Origin: Stutzerimonas stutzeri
GTDB taxonomy: Bacteria > Pseudomonadota > Gammaproteobacteria > Pseudomonadales > Pseudomonadaceae
Assembly (NCBI RefSeq): GCF_024448895.1
Contig: NZ_JAMOIC010000001.1
Coordinates: forward strand, 248,001-312,000
DNA length: 64,000 nucleotides
Direction: 5' to 3'
Shown: piece by piece, positions 11,694 through 20,800 of the stretch
Layout: every line of letters begins with the position of its first letter
Position numbering within the stretch: the stretch's first letter is position 1
Position numbers and translations under genes: made by a program
Notes under the pieces: generated by a model
Database searches by the model: none
Seen by the model: the letters and a program-made list of their open reading frames with translations, nothing else
Told to the model about the DNA's origin: nothing

Positions 11694-11718
11694 AAAAAAG
11701 CGGCCCGTGGCCGCTTTA
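11694..11718 (-). terminator. Terminator downstream of tRNA-Asp
   Basis: On the minus strand GCGGCC-ACG-GGCCGC is followed by TTTTTT, 38 nt past the tRNA 3' end. Confidence 0.85.
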
Positions 11719-11755
11719 TTCGAAGCTCCTTCGCATGAAACGAGGGAGAAATGTA

Positions 11756-11832
11756 TGGCGCAGCGGACGGGACTCGAACCCGCGACCCCCGGCGTGACAG
11801 GCCGGTATTCTAACCGACTGAACTACCGCTGC
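11756..11832 (-). tRNA. tRNA-Asp (GTC)
   Basis: A 77-nt cloverleaf on the minus strand. The acceptor arms GCAGCGG and CCGCTGC pair perfectly, followed by G and an encoded CCA. The T-arm reads GGGTTCGAGTCCC, and the anticodon loop CCTGTCACG gives anticodon GTC. It has its own terminator and no adjacent integrase or repeated 3' end that would mark an attachment site. Confidence 0.95.
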
Positions 11833-12181
11833 GCGTCGGCCGGACTTTCGTCCGAATCACAAAGCCTGCTATTTAGCAGAAGCCAACTCGTTTCCGGTTA
11901 GCTCGTCGCCTTGCGAGGCGCGAAATTTACGCATCCGCCCCAACCAAGTCAACAGCTTGCATACATTTTTATGAAAAAAAAAACGAAGCCATGGAATCAC
12001 TGCGGGGGCCAGCGGTCCGCCGGGCACCTTTTGCCGCAAAAACAGTCATTTGCACTGGTATATTCAGGTACTTCTTTGTCATGGTCCGGGACTAGACTTG
12101 GCAGGTCACCTGTTATTCGCTCCTGCTAGGCGCAACCGGCGACACGACCATCATGATCTGGCCACACGGAGTGCCTAGAGC
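11833..12181. other. Intergenic region between tRNA-Asp and gspC
   Basis: This 349-bp divergent region must hold the tRNA-Asp promoter (leftward) and the gspC promoter (rightward). It includes a run of ten A residues near 11974-11983. I see no gene and no confident -35/-10 pair. In P. aeruginosa, as I recall, the divergent xcpR-Z operon occupies this side of xcpPQ; it is absent here. Confidence 0.5.
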
Positions 12182-12817
12182 TTGGCTTCATCCGCAGCGT
12201 TGCAGAAATTTCGACAGCATGCGCCACTGATGGTCAGCGTGGTCATCGTTGTGCTTTTCGGTCTGTATTTCGCAAGACAGGTCAGCGCGTGGCTGCAATT
12301 GACTCAGCCAGCCCCTGCTGCATCCATAGACAATGCGCAGCCAGCTGGTGTTGCACCCGACCTGCAGCGTATGGAGAGACTGTTTGGTAGCCCGGCGTCT
12401 ACCGGCGAAGGCTATGCGACCGGAGAATCAACTTCTAATCTCACCTTATTAGGCAGCTTCGTTCACGCCGACCCGGCCAAATCAAAGGCGATCATCCAAT
12501 TAACAGGCTCGCCTCCGCAGCTCTATCAGACAGATCAGGAATTGGAAACCGGCCTGCGACTGCACAGCGTTCATCCCGACCGGGTGGAAGTGGCGCGCGG
12601 CGGACGTATTGAAAGCCTGTTTTTTCCAAGCGTTCGTTCCGCCTCGGCTGTGCAGGACAACCTGCCGGACTACAGTGAACCTGCGGATATGGAATATTCA
12701 GACCCGCAAGCAGAGATGCTCCAGCAACAGATGGAAGCGCTCCGACAACAAATGGAAGGTACGACCACCCCTTCCGACACAATGCCCTCCGACGAACAGC
12801 CCACGGAAGACGACTGA
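12182..12817 (+). CDS. gspC: Type II secretion system protein GspC (XcpP-like)
   Basis: GspC links the inner-membrane platform of the type II secretion system to the secretin. The protein has a short cytoplasmic N-terminus, one membrane helix (LMVSVVIVVLFGLYFARQVS, about residues 16-35), a Pro/Ala linker, and a homology region (NLTLLGSFVHADPAKSKAII to GGRIESLFFP) that in the family contacts the secretin N0 domain. No PDZ domain follows; instead there is a short Gln/Met-rich helix (MLQQQMEALRQQMEG) and an acidic tail, as in short Pseudomonas XcpP proteins. The start is a TTG at 12182; the next ATG (12230) would remove residues before the helix. It ends 3 nt before gspD. Confidence 0.85.
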   Translation: MASSAALQKFRQHAPLMVSVVIVVLFGLYFARQVSAWLQLTQPAPAASIDNAQPAGVAPDLQRMERLFGSPASTGEGYATGESTSNLTLLGSFVHADPAKSKAIIQLTGSPPQLYQTDQELETGLRLHSVHPDRVEVARGGRIESLFFPSVRSASAVQDNLPDYSEPADMEYSDPQAEMLQQQMEALRQQMEGTTTPSDTMPSDEQPTEDD

Positions 12818-12820
12818 CCG

Positions 12821-15094
12821 ATGCTGCCTTTTTCCTCCCGCCCGCTCATTGCATTGATCGCCGCCGGTCTGCTTGCCGCTCCCCTGCCCGCGCTTGCGGC
12901 CGACCCCGGAATCGAGCCGAGCGAGACCCAGCAGGACGGCTGGACGATCAACCTGAAAGATGCCGACATTCGGGCTTTCGTCGACCAGATCAGTCAGCTG
13001 ACCGGGCAAACGTTCATCGTGGACCCTCGGGTAAAGGGCCAGGTCAGCGTAGTCTCCTCGACAACGCTCTCGCTTTCCGAGGTGTATCAGCTGTTCCTTT
13101 CGGTCATGGCGACCCACGGCTACAGTGTTCTCACCCAGGGTGAGGTCACGCGAATCGTACCCAACGCCGAAGCCAAATCAGAGGCAGGCGGCGGACCGTC
13201 GGGCGGCGACCTGCTGGAAACCCGCGTAATTCAGGTTCAGCACACCAGCGCTACGGAGTTGATTCCGCTGATTCGCCCTCTGGTTCCTCAGTATGGTCAC
13301 CTTGCAGCCGTCGGCTCGGCCAACGCCCTGATCATCAGTGACCGAAGCGCAAATATCGCGCGTATCGAGGATCTGGTTCGCCAGCTTGATCGCACGCAGA
13401 CCGACGACCACAGCGTGGTGAACCTGCAGTACGGCTGGGCAGTTGATATTGCCGAGGTTTTGCGCAACACCCTGGCGCGCGGCGAAGCCCGGGATACGGC
13501 CGGCGCTCAGATCATCGCCGACTCACGAACCAACCGGCTGATTTTCACGGGACCTGAACAGGCAAGACAGAAGCTCGCCAGCCTGGCCAAGACACTCGAC
13601 ACACCGAGTACGCGCTCAGCCAACACTCGCGTCATTCGCTTGCGGCATAACGATGCCAAGTCCCTGGCGGAGACACTGGGCGACATCTCCGAGAGCCTGG
13701 CCGCGCCTGCTGATGGCGAGGCACAAGGAAGCCGGCAGCAGAACATTCTCATTCGTGCAGATGAGAGCTTGAACGCCCTGGTGATGCTTGCCGAACCCGA
13801 GCTGATCGGCACCCTCGAGTCGATCGTACGTCAGCTGGACATCCCCCGCGCTCAGGTGATGGTCGAGGCCGCCATTGTCGAAGTGTCAGGCGACATTACC
13901 GATGCTCTTGGTGTGCAGTGGGCCGTGGATGCCCGCGGTGGTACGGGGGGTGTAGGTGGCGTCAGCTTCGGCAACGCCGGAATCTCAATTGGCAGTGTTC
14001 TCGGTGCAATCAGTGAGGACGAGGTCCCCAATAACCTGCCCGACGGCGCAATCATCGGCGTCGGCACGCGAAGCTTTGGCGCGCTGATCACCGCGCTTTC
14101 GGCCAACAGTAAAAGCAATCTGCTTTCCACTCCAAGCTTGCTGACGCTGGATAATCAGGAAGCGGAAATTCTGGTCGGACAGAACGTTCCCTTCCAGACC
14201 GGCAGCTATACGACTGATTCGTCAGGCGCCGGGAATCCGTTCACCACCATCGAGCGGCAGGACATCGGCGTAACGCTCAAGGTCGTACCCCACATCAACG
14301 ACGGCGCTACGCTTCGCTTGGAGATCGAGCAGGAGATATCTTCGATTGCGCCGTCGGCCAGCCTCTCTGCACAAGCCGTTGACCTGGTGACCAACAAGCG
14401 ATCCATCAAAAGCACAATCCTTGCCGAAGATGGGCAGGTGATCGTACTGGGCGGCCTCATTCAGGATGACGTGACGCGGACCAACTCGAAGGTTCCTCTT
14501 CTCGGCGACATTCCTCTACTTGGCGCGCTATTCCGCTCCACTCAGGAAAGTCATGTCAAACGCAACCTGATGGTGTTCCTGCGTCCTACAGTTATTCGTG
14601 ATCGCGCTGGATTGGCTGCGTTATCCGGGAAGAAATATAGCGACATACGCGTCATCGAAACCGAGTCGGATAGCCCAAGCATCCTTCCAGCGACACCGGA
14701 ACGCCTGTTCGATGGTCAGGGTCAGCCAGCACCTGCAATCGATCTTCGCTCCAACGAACCCGCCCAACGCCAGGACATCCCACGCGCTCCGGCAACGCAA
14801 CGAGTCCCCCAGACATTCACCCCGCAGGCCCAGCCCAACGACGAGCCAGCCCCCATGCGATCGGGCTGGTCAGTACAAGTCGCCAGCTTTCAGAATCGGG
14901 ACAGCGCAACGACGCTGCAGCAGAAACTGGGGGACGAGGGCTTCGACGCATACCTCAAGGTATCGGGTCGTACACATCGAGTATTCGTCGGCCCAGTCGG
15001 CGGAAGGCAAGAGGCCAACCGCCTGCGCGAGCAGCTGTCCCAGGAGCAACGCCTGGACGGGTTCGTGGTTAATTTCGACTCCGCGAACAATTGA
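12821..15094 (+). CDS. gspD: Type II secretion secretin GspD with C-terminal SPOR domain
   Basis: GspD forms the multimeric outer-membrane gate of type II secretion. After a signal peptide (LIALIAAGLLAAPLPALA) come an N0 domain (about 40-110, GWTINLKDADIRAFVDQISQ), N1-N3 ring domains (about 115-345), and the secretin domain (about 345-605), ending LGDIPLLGALFRSTQESHVK and RNLMVFLRPTVIRD. A Pro-rich linker follows, then residues 683-752 form a SPOR domain (WSVQVASFQNRD, HRVFVGPV, EANRLREQL, LDGFVV). The total of 757 residues is about 100 longer than P. aeruginosa XcpQ as I recall it, and the excess is the linker and SPOR. SPOR domains bind peptidoglycan lacking stem peptides. gspC precedes it, but no other gsp genes are in the window. 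Confidence 0.93.
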   Translation: MLPFSSRPLIALIAAGLLAAPLPALAADPGIEPSETQQDGWTINLKDADIRAFVDQISQLTGQTFIVDPRVKGQVSVVSSTTLSLSEVYQLFLSVMATHGYSVLTQGEVTRIVPNAEAKSEAGGGPSGGDLLETRVIQVQHTSATELIPLIRPLVPQYGHLAAVGSANALIISDRSANIARIEDLVRQLDRTQTDDHSVVNLQYGWAVDIAEVLRNTLARGEARDTAGAQIIADSRTNRLIFTGPEQARQKLASLAKTLDTPSTRSANTRVIRLRHNDAKSLAETLGDISESLAAPADGEAQGSRQQNILIRADESLNALVMLAEPELIGTLESIVRQLDIPRAQVMVEAAIVEVSGDITDALGVQWAVDARGGTGGVGGVSFGNAGISIGSVLGAISEDEVPNNLPDGAIIGVGTRSFGALITALSANSKSNLLSTPSLLTLDNQEAEILVGQNVPFQTGSYTTDSSGAGNPFTTIERQDIGVTLKVVPHINDGATLRLEIEQEISSIAPSASLSAQAVDLVTNKRSIKSTILAEDGQVIVLGGLIQDDVTRTNSKVPLLGDIPLLGALFRSTQESHVKRNLMVFLRPTVIRDRAGLAALSGKKYSDIRVIETESDSPSILPATPERLFDGQGQPAPAIDLRSNEPAQRQDIPRAPATQRVPQTFTPQAQPNDEPAPMRSGWSVQVASFQNRDSATTLQQKLGDEGFDAYLKVSGRTHRVFVGPVGGRQEANRLREQLSQEQRLDGFVVNFDSANN

Positions 15095-15411
15095 AACCAT
15101 CGGGGCTTCTCATAACTCATCAAGTCTCGAGCGTCCCGGCGGCTTGACCTTCAGCCCGCCACCCCTGGAACACCTAATACGCTGACGTCCGATCAGCTCA
15201 GGATCGCCGGGGGCCCGGGATGACCCGCCACCGTAGCGCGTTTCTAATCAATGCCCTTAAGCTACAAATCGGCCGCCTCCGCCAGCCGGACCAGCAAACA
15301 CTGAAGGGTCGGGACTCCAAAGCAGCCGAACTCATAAACGACAATGCCCGCCTCCAAAGAGACGGGCATTGCTTTCAACTTCTGAGCCGGTAGGTCATGA
15401 GCTAGGCGAAA
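15095..15411. other. Convergent intergenic region gspD / metZ
   Basis: This 317-bp stretch lies between two convergent genes. Apart from a terminator hairpin at 15342-15371 I see no gene or element in it. The P. aeruginosa gene I recall between xcpQ and metZ has no counterpart here. Confidence 0.5.
15342..15371. terminator. Bidirectional hairpin between gspD and metZ
   Basis: A 9-bp perfect stem CAATGCCCG / CGGGCATTG with a 12-nt loop lies between the convergent genes. The flanking T-runs are short on both strands, so termination is inferred from position and stem strength. Confidence 0.6.
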
Positions 15412-16623
15412 TCACAGCGCTGCCAGTCCCCGCGCAAGGTCGGCTTTGAGATCGTCGACATCTTCCAGTCCAACAGCCACGCGAATCAGGCTATCCCGGA
15501 TACCCGCAGTCGCCCTATCTTCAGGCGAAAGACGACCATGAGTGGTAGAGCCAGGATGGGTGATGGTGGTCTTGCTGTCGCCAAGATTGGCAGTGATGGA
15601 GATCAGGCGTGTGGCGTCTATGAAGCGCCATGCAGCTTCTTTTCCGCCGGCCACCTCGAAGCTCAACACTGCACCGAAACCTTTCTGCTGACGTTGGGCC
15701 AGCTCGTGCTGCGGGTGGCTGGTCAGGCCGGCGTAATACACCTTCTCGACGCCCGTCTGTTGCTCTAGCCATTCCGCCAGTATCTGAGCGCTCGCGCAAT
15801 GCGCCTGCATGCGCAACCGCAAGGTTTCCAGTCCTTTTAGGAAGACCCAGGCATTGAAGGGGCTCAGAGTCGGGCCTGCAGTGCGGAGAAAGCCAACAAC
15901 TTCCTTCATCTGCTCGGATTTGCCAGCTACCACACCGCCCAGGCAGCGCCCCTGACCATCGATGTATTTGGTTGCCGAGTGAATAACGATATCGGCACCA
16001 AGCGCCAATGGCTGCTGAAGTACCGGTGTACAAAAACAGTTGTCCACCGCCAGCATGGCGCCTTTGGCGTGGCAGAGATCGGCCAATGCAGCGATATCAA
16101 CCAGCTCTGCCTGTGGATTCGACGGCGACTCGACGAAAACCAGCTTGGTGTTGGCCTTGAATGCTGGCTCCCAGACTGCCACGTCCGTGAGCGGGACGTA
16201 GTCGACTTCAAGGCCGAATCGCTTGAGATACTTTTCGAACAAGGAAACGGTCGCGCCGAAAACGCTGCGGGACACCAGCACATGGTCGCCTGCGCTGCAC
16301 AGGCTCATCACCATCGCGAGAATGGCCGCCATGCCGGAGGCTGTCGCAACGGCCTGCTCTGCCCCTTCCATTGCAGCGATACGCTCTTCGAATGCCCGAA
16401 CCGTGGGGTTCGTATAACGGGAATAGACATTCCCCGGCACTTCGCCTGCGAACCGTGCGGCAGCATCGGCCGCACTACGAAACACATAGCTGGAAGTGAA
16501 GAACAACGGCTCGCCGTGCTCACCTTCGGGCGAGCGATGCTGACCCGCACGAACAGCCAGCGTATCCATGCCTACGCCAGACAGATCACTGTCCAGTCGG
16601 CCAGCATCCCAGTCAGTTGTCAT
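15412..16623 (-). CDS. metZ: O-succinylhomoserine sulfhydrylase
   Basis: MetZ makes homocysteine directly from O-succinylhomoserine and sulfide in methionine synthesis, as known for Pseudomonas. The 403-residue protein is a Cys/Met-metabolism PLP enzyme. Landmarks are the opening TLAVRAGQHRSPEGEHGEPL, SSYVFRSAADAAARF, YSRYTNPTVRAFEERIAAME, and the PLP lysine in HSATKYIDGQGRCLGG. The C-terminal SLGDSKTTITHP-like segment (NLGDSKTTITHPGSTTHGRL) is typical. It follows purF on the same strand after 42 nt, a conserved arrangement in pseudomonads. Confidence 0.93.
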   Translation of the reverse strand: MTTDWDAGRLDSDLSGVGMDTLAVRAGQHRSPEGEHGEPLFFTSSYVFRSAADAAARFAGEVPGNVYSRYTNPTVRAFEERIAAMEGAEQAVATASGMAAILAMVMSLCSAGDHVLVSRSVFGATVSLFEKYLKRFGLEVDYVPLTDVAVWEPAFKANTKLVFVESPSNPQAELVDIAALADLCHAKGAMLAVDNCFCTPVLQQPLALGADIVIHSATKYIDGQGRCLGGVVAGKSEQMKEVVGFLRTAGPTLSPFNAWVFLKGLETLRLRMQAHCASAQILAEWLEQQTGVEKVYYAGLTSHPQHELAQRQQKGFGAVLSFEVAGGKEAAWRFIDATRLISITANLGDSKTTITHPGSTTHGRLSPEDRATAGIRDSLIRVAVGLEDVDDLKADLARGLAAL

Positions 16624-16665
16624 AGTGATTCCACCGTGAAGCGAGGCGGCGGGCCGCCGGGTTGA

Positions 16666-18171
16666 TCAGTTGTTGTACAGATCGATGATTGCACTGCCCG
16701 CCACGCCTTTGGTTTTGCTCAGGTCGTTGCGCGCTTGCTCGATCTTGTGCAGATAAACATCATCGATATCGCCCGTCACGTACTTACCATCGAAAACCGC
16801 GCAGTCGAAGTTATCTATCTTTACCTTACCGCCGCCTACTGCTTCGATCAGGTCAGGCAGGTCCTGGTAGATCAGCCAGTCGGCACCGATCAGCTCGGCA
16901 ACCTCTTCCGTACTGCGATTGTGGGCGATGAGCTCATGCGCGCTTGGCATGTCGATTCCGTATACGTTCGGGTAGCGAACCGCAGGTGCTGCGGAGCAGA
17001 AATAGACGTTCTTCGCACCCGCTTCCCGGGCCATCTGGATGATCTGTTTGCAGGTGGTGCCGCGAACGATGGAATCGTCCACCAGCATGACATTCTTACC
17101 GCGGAACTCCAGCTCGATGGCATTGAGCTTCTGCCTTACCGACTTCTTTCGCGCGGCCTGTCCCGGCATGATGAATGTACGGCCGATATAGCGGTTTTTG
17201 ACGAAACCTTCGCGGAACTTCACCCCCAAGCGATTGGCCAGCTCCAGCGCCGCCGTGCGGCTGGTGTCAGGAATCGGGATGACTACATCGATGTCATGAT
17301 CCGGGCGCTCACGAAGTATCTTGTCGGCGAGCTTCTCGCCCATGCGCAGGCGGGCCTTATAGACCGAAACGCCATCCATCAATGAATCCGAACGCGCGAG
17401 ATAGACGTGTTCGAATATGCAGGGAGCATAGTGAGGGTTCTGCGCGCACTGACGAGTGTGCAGCTTGCCGTCAGCGGTGATGTAAACCGCTTCGCCTGGC
17501 GCCAGATCGCGGATCAGCGAAAAACCCAGTACGTCCAGCGCGACGCTCTCGGAGGCAATCATGTACTCCACACCCTGGTCTGTGTGGCGCTGACCAAACA
17601 CGATCGGGCGGATCGCATTAGGATCGCGGAAACCGACGATACCGTACCCGGTCACCATCGCAACTACCGCATAACCACCCACGCAGCGCTCGTGCACTTT
17701 CGTTACAGCGGCGAAAACGTCCTCCTCGGTCGGCTGCAGTTTGCCCCGCACAGCCAACTCGTGTGCGAAAACGTTGAGCAGCACTTCCGAATCGGAATTG
17801 GTGTTCACATGACGAAGATCGGACTCGTAGATCTCTTTGGTCAGCTGATCGACATTGGTCAGGTTGCCGTTATGCGCCAGCGTGATGCCATAGGGTGAGT
17901 TCACATAAAACGGCTGCGCCTCAGCGGAACTGGAACTGCCTGCGGTGGGGTAACGCACGTGGCCAATACCCATGTTACCGACGAGGCGTTGCATGTGCCG
18001 TTGCTGGAAAACATCCCGTACCAACCCGTTGTCCTTGCGCAGGAACAGCTTGCCACTGTCGCTGGTCACGATTCCGGCCGCGTCCTGTCCACGGTGTTGC
18101 AGTACGGTAAGCGCGTCATACAACGCCTGATTGACGTTCGACTTACCGACAATGCCGACAATGCCACACAT
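16666..18171 (-). CDS. purF: Amidophosphoribosyltransferase
   Basis: PurF catalyses the first committed step of purine synthesis, PRPP plus glutamine to 5-phosphoribosylamine. The 501-residue protein begins [20 protein letters not shown]; Cys2 becomes the N-terminal glutaminase nucleophile after Met removal. The phosphoribosyltransferase half carries the PRPP loop [17 protein letters not shown]. It lies 84 nt downstream of cvpA, its usual operon partner, and upstream of metZ. Confidence 0.96.
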   Translation of the reverse strand: MCGIVGIVGKSNVNQALYDALTVLQHRGQDAAGIVTSDSGKLFLRKDNGLVRDVFQQRHMQRLVGNMGIGHVRYPTAGSSSSAEAQPFYVNSPYGITLAHNGNLTNVDQLTKEIYESDLRHVNTNSDSEVLLNVFAHELAVRGKLQPTEEDVFAAVTKVHERCVGGYAVVAMVTGYGIVGFRDPNAIRPIVFGQRHTDQGVEYMIASESVALDVLGFSLIRDLAPGEAVYITADGKLHTRQCAQNPHYAPCIFEHVYLARSDSLMDGVSVYKARLRMGEKLADKILRERPDHDIDVVIPIPDTSRTAALELANRLGVKFREGFVKNRYIGRTFIMPGQAARKKSVRQKLNAIELEFRGKNVMLVDDSIVRGTTCKQIIQMAREAGAKNVYFCSAAPAVRYPNVYGIDMPSAHELIAHNRSTEEVAELIGADWLIYQDLPDLIEAVGGGKVKIDNFDCAVFDGKYVTGDIDDVYLHKIEQARNDLSKTKGVAGSAIIDLYNN

Positions 18172-18255
18172 GCAAGGAACCTCTCAGTTGTTACAGGCTG
18201 ATCCGGTGACTGCGCAGACAGTGGTCTGGCATACCCGTTCTAGAGTGTGCTCGCT

Positions 18256-18768
18256 TCAGCTTGAAGTACCGAGCGAGCCGACTACCCACTGATTTCCGAA
18301 CCCAAGGATCAGGTTCTTGGACCAGTCGGCAACCAACAGAAAATGCGGAAGCAAAGTGGACTCTCTCCACCAAGGGTCCTGCTGCACCGGGGCCAGGCTG
18401 AGCAAGCCCACCAGGACCACGATCAACAGGCCTCCTCGTGCAGCACCGAACACCATGCCGAGAAAGCGATCCGTGCCGGAGAGACCGGTTACCCGAACAA
18501 GTTCTCCGATAAGAAAGTTGATCAACGCGCCGACCAGCAACGTCACGACGAATAGAATCACGCATGCAGCAATGACTTGGAAGGAAGGAGTACTGATGAA
18601 TTCAGCTAGGTGATGGGATAGTGCCCCACCAAACATCCAGGCAACGACACCAGCAACTATCCAGGTGAGCAGGGAAAGCGCTTCTTTGACGAAGCCGCGC
18701 CTCAAGCTGATCAGGCTGGAAATGACCACAACGGCGATGAACGCCCAATCGACCCAGGTGAACGTCAC
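18256..18768 (-). CDS. cvpA: CvpA family membrane protein
   Basis: CvpA is an inner-membrane protein first described for colicin V production and near-universally found before purF. The 170 residues contain four hydrophobic segments. It begins FTWVDWAFIAVVVISSLISL with the conserved RRGFVKEALSLLTWIVA and a later LGMVFGAARGGLLIVV. Its exact role (envelope homeostasis) is not settled. The ATG at 18768 is followed directly by the membrane segment. The gene precedes purF and follows the DedD-like SPOR gene. Confidence 0.92.
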   Translation of the reverse strand: MTFTWVDWAFIAVVVISSLISLRRGFVKEALSLLTWIVAGVVAWMFGGALSHHLAEFISTPSFQVIAACVILFVVTLLVGALINFLIGELVRVTGLSGTDRFLGMVFGAARGGLLIVVLVGLLSLAPVQQDPWWRESTLLPHFLLVADWSKNLILGFGNQWVVGSLGTSS

Positions 18769-18820
18769 AGGGTGTCCTGCAAAGGAGAAAGGCGGCGAAT
18801 TTTAGCAGAGCGCCCGCCAC

Positions 18821-18845
18821 GGAGTAAGCACTGCGAGCTTACTCC
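18821..18845 (-). other. Perfect 9-bp inverted repeat between dedD-like gene and cvpA
   Basis: GGAGTAAGC and GCTTACTCC are separated by 7 nt. There is no T-run on either strand, so it is not a standard terminator. It may be an attenuator, an mRNA processing or stability hairpin, or a protein site in the leader of cvpA. Confidence 0.6.
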
Positions 18846-18885
18846 TGCAGGTAAAAACGAAATGATATGAAACGTCCCTGGCAGC

Positions 18886-19512
18886 CTAGCCCTGCTCAGG
18901 CTTGAAGCGGACGACGAATCCATTCAACTTCTGCTGCCGCTGGAGCGTATCACGCAGTCGATTGGCTTCGGCGCGCTCTACTAGCGGTCCAACGAATACA
19001 CGATTCATCCCGTCTGCAGTGCGAATGTAAGCGTTATAGCCCTGAGAGCGCAGGGTTTGCTGAAGTTTCTCAGCATTGTCACGACTGGAAAGACTCGCTA
19101 ATTGAACTGACCAGCTGACAGGAAGATTCGATGCATCCAACCGCGGCTCAGAAGTTGGCGGGGTCGCAGCCGGGGGCACCTGCTCAGGCGTTGGTTCGGC
19201 CTGAGGGACAGGCTCGACTACTGCCGGGGCCGGATCAATTGGCGCAGCGGGTATTTCGGGGTCTGTGCCCGTTCCTTCCTCGACAATCTCAAACTCTTCC
19301 GGGAAGGGTTCCGCCTCTGGCTCGGGCACTGCTACCGGCTCGGTCTCGATAACCGGCGCAGCGGGGGTTGCCGGCATAGCGGGCGCGTCGACGGCAATCT
19401 GCTCCCCTGCATCCTCACGGTTGAAAAGCATCGGGACGAATATCACCGCCAGCGCCACAAGCACCAGCGCGCCGACGATACGCTGCAGCAAACCTTTATC
19501 TACCAAGACCAT
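18886..19512 (-). CDS. DedD-like SPOR-domain protein
   Basis: A 208-residue inner-membrane protein of the DedD type, which localises to the division septum through its SPOR domain. It has a short cytoplasmic N-terminus, one membrane helix (IVGALVLVALAVIFVPMLF, about residues 12-30), a Pro/Glu/Ala-rich periplasmic linker (about 35-130), and a C-terminal SPOR domain from Trp134 (WSVQLASLSSRD, RVFVGPLVERAEANRL, LNGFVVRF). An in-frame upstream extension lies inside folC and lacks homology; I chose the ATG at 19512, which has an AGGAGG-type site. It overlaps folC by 17 nt. Its SPOR domain is closely similar to that of GspD at 14867-15076. Confidence 0.88.
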   Translation of the reverse strand: MVLVDKGLLQRIVGALVLVALAVIFVPMLFNREDAGEQIAVDAPAMPATPAAPVIETEPVAVPEPEAEPFPEEFEIVEEGTGTDPEIPAAPIDPAPAVVEPVPQAEPTPEQVPPAATPPTSEPRLDASNLPVSWSVQLASLSSRDNAEKLQQTLRSQGYNAYIRTADGMNRVFVGPLVERAEANRLRDTLQRQQKLNGFVVRFKPEQG

Positions 19513-20800
19513 GCCCTCCTCTCGCTGCGTGCCGATCCAACCAGGCCATTGCTTCAGCCACACAAAAGAAAGATCCGAACACCAATATCTCATCCATCTC
19601 AGTGGCCCGATTGCACTGTTCCTCCAGTGCCTGAGATATGTTCGGGTAGATAGTGACCGCCGCATGCCGCTCTATCAATGCCGAACTCAATTCGATTGCA
19701 CTGCGTGAACGGGCAGTTGGCAGGGGCGCAACTGCCCAGCTATCGATAACGGGCACCAGCTCATCGACCACGCCGGGCAGATCCTTGTCAGCCAGCAGGC
19801 CAAAGACGGCTAGTCGGCAGCCAAGCCTGGACCGTGTGCCAAGATGGCGGGCCAGGAAAGCAGCAGCATGTGGGTTGTGCCCGACGTCGAGTATTACGGA
19901 GAGATTTCGGCCCTGCCAAGGAACGTCATACCTATCCAGACGACCTGTCACCCGTGTGCTCGTCAGGGCCTGCTTGATCAGTTCCGGATGCCAGAATGGC
20001 TCGAGCAAGGTGAAGGCCTGCAGTGCCAAGGCCGCGTTCTCCAGGGGTAAGGAGAGCATTGGAATATCTTGCAGCTCGATTGAACGACCCGCGCTGTCCC
20101 GGCCTGTCCAATGCCAGCACTTCATTTCCCTGACCAGATCGAAGTCACGTCCTCGAACCAGCAACGGCACCGTCAATTGCGCCGCCATTTCCCCTATCGT
20201 TTCGGGCGGATCGGAATCTCCGCAAACAGCGGGCTTACCGGTGCGGAAAATGCCAGCCTTCTCAAAGGCGACACTTTCTCGGGTTGTCCCTAGCCACTCA
20301 GCATGGTCCAGGCCGATGTTGGTGACGACCGCAACGTCCGCATCCACAAGATTGACCGCATCGAGCCGACCGCCAAGACCGACCTCCAACACCACGGCGT
20401 CGAGCCTTTCTCGCTCGAACAGCCAGAACGCAGCAAGTGTGCCCATCTCGAAATAGGTCAGAGATACCGAACCACGTGCCGATTCCACGGCCTCGAAGGC
20501 CTCACACAGCGCCTCGTCAGTCGCATCGACTCCTTTCAGACGAACGCGCTCGTTATAACGCAACAAGTGAGGTGAGCTATACACGCCTACACTTTTACCC
20601 TGCGTCACCAGCATCTGAGCAATGAACGCGCAGGTTGAACCCTTACCATTTGTCCCGGTGACCGTCACAACCTGAAGAGCCGGACGCGTGAGCCCAAGCC
20701 TAGTCGCAACCTCACGGCAACGATCAAGGCCCATATCGATTGTGACGGGATGCAGATGCTCGAGGTAATCAAGCCAATCCTGCAGGGTCCGCTGGGTCAT
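19496..20800 (-). CDS. folC: Bifunctional folylpolyglutamate synthase / dihydrofolate synthase
   Basis: FolC adds glutamate to dihydropteroate and extends the polyglutamate tail of folates. The 434-residue protein begins [20 protein letters not shown] and shows the Mur-ligase ATP loop [20 protein letters not shown]. Further landmarks are [29 protein letters not shown] and [19 protein letters not shown]. Its start overlaps the accD stop by 4 nt (translational coupling), and its end overlaps the DedD-like gene. Confidence 0.95.
   Translation of the reverse strand: MTQRTLQDWLDYLEHLHPVTIDMGLDRCREVATRLGLTRPALQVVTVTGTNGKGSTCAFIAQMLVTQGKSVGVYSSPHLLRYNERVRLKGVDATDEALCEAFEAVESARGSVSLTYFEMGTLAAFWLFERERLDAVVLEVGLGGRLDAVNLVDADVAVVTNIGLDHAEWLGTTRESVAFEKAGIFRTGKPAVCGDSDPPETIGEMAAQLTVPLLVRGRDFDLVREMKCWHWTGRDSAGRSIELQDIPMLSLPLENAALALQAFTLLEPFWHPELIKQALTSTRVTGRLDRYDVPWQGRNLSVILDVGHNPHAAAFLARHLGTRSRLGCRLAVFGLLADKDLPGVVDELVPVIDSWAVAPLPTARSRSAIELSSALIERHAAVTIYPNISQALEEQCNRATEMDEILVFGSFFCVAEAMAWLDRHAARGGHGLGR

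Noticed and set aside
11756-11832. tRNA-Asp as an integration site for a mobile island
   Set aside because: No integrase, no duplicated tRNA 3' end and no change to phage-like genes nearby.
11638-11901. Plus-strand ORF containing AQRTGLEPATPGVTG
   Set aside because: It reads through tRNA-Asp on the opposite strand; the peptide is the usual artefact of that tRNA.
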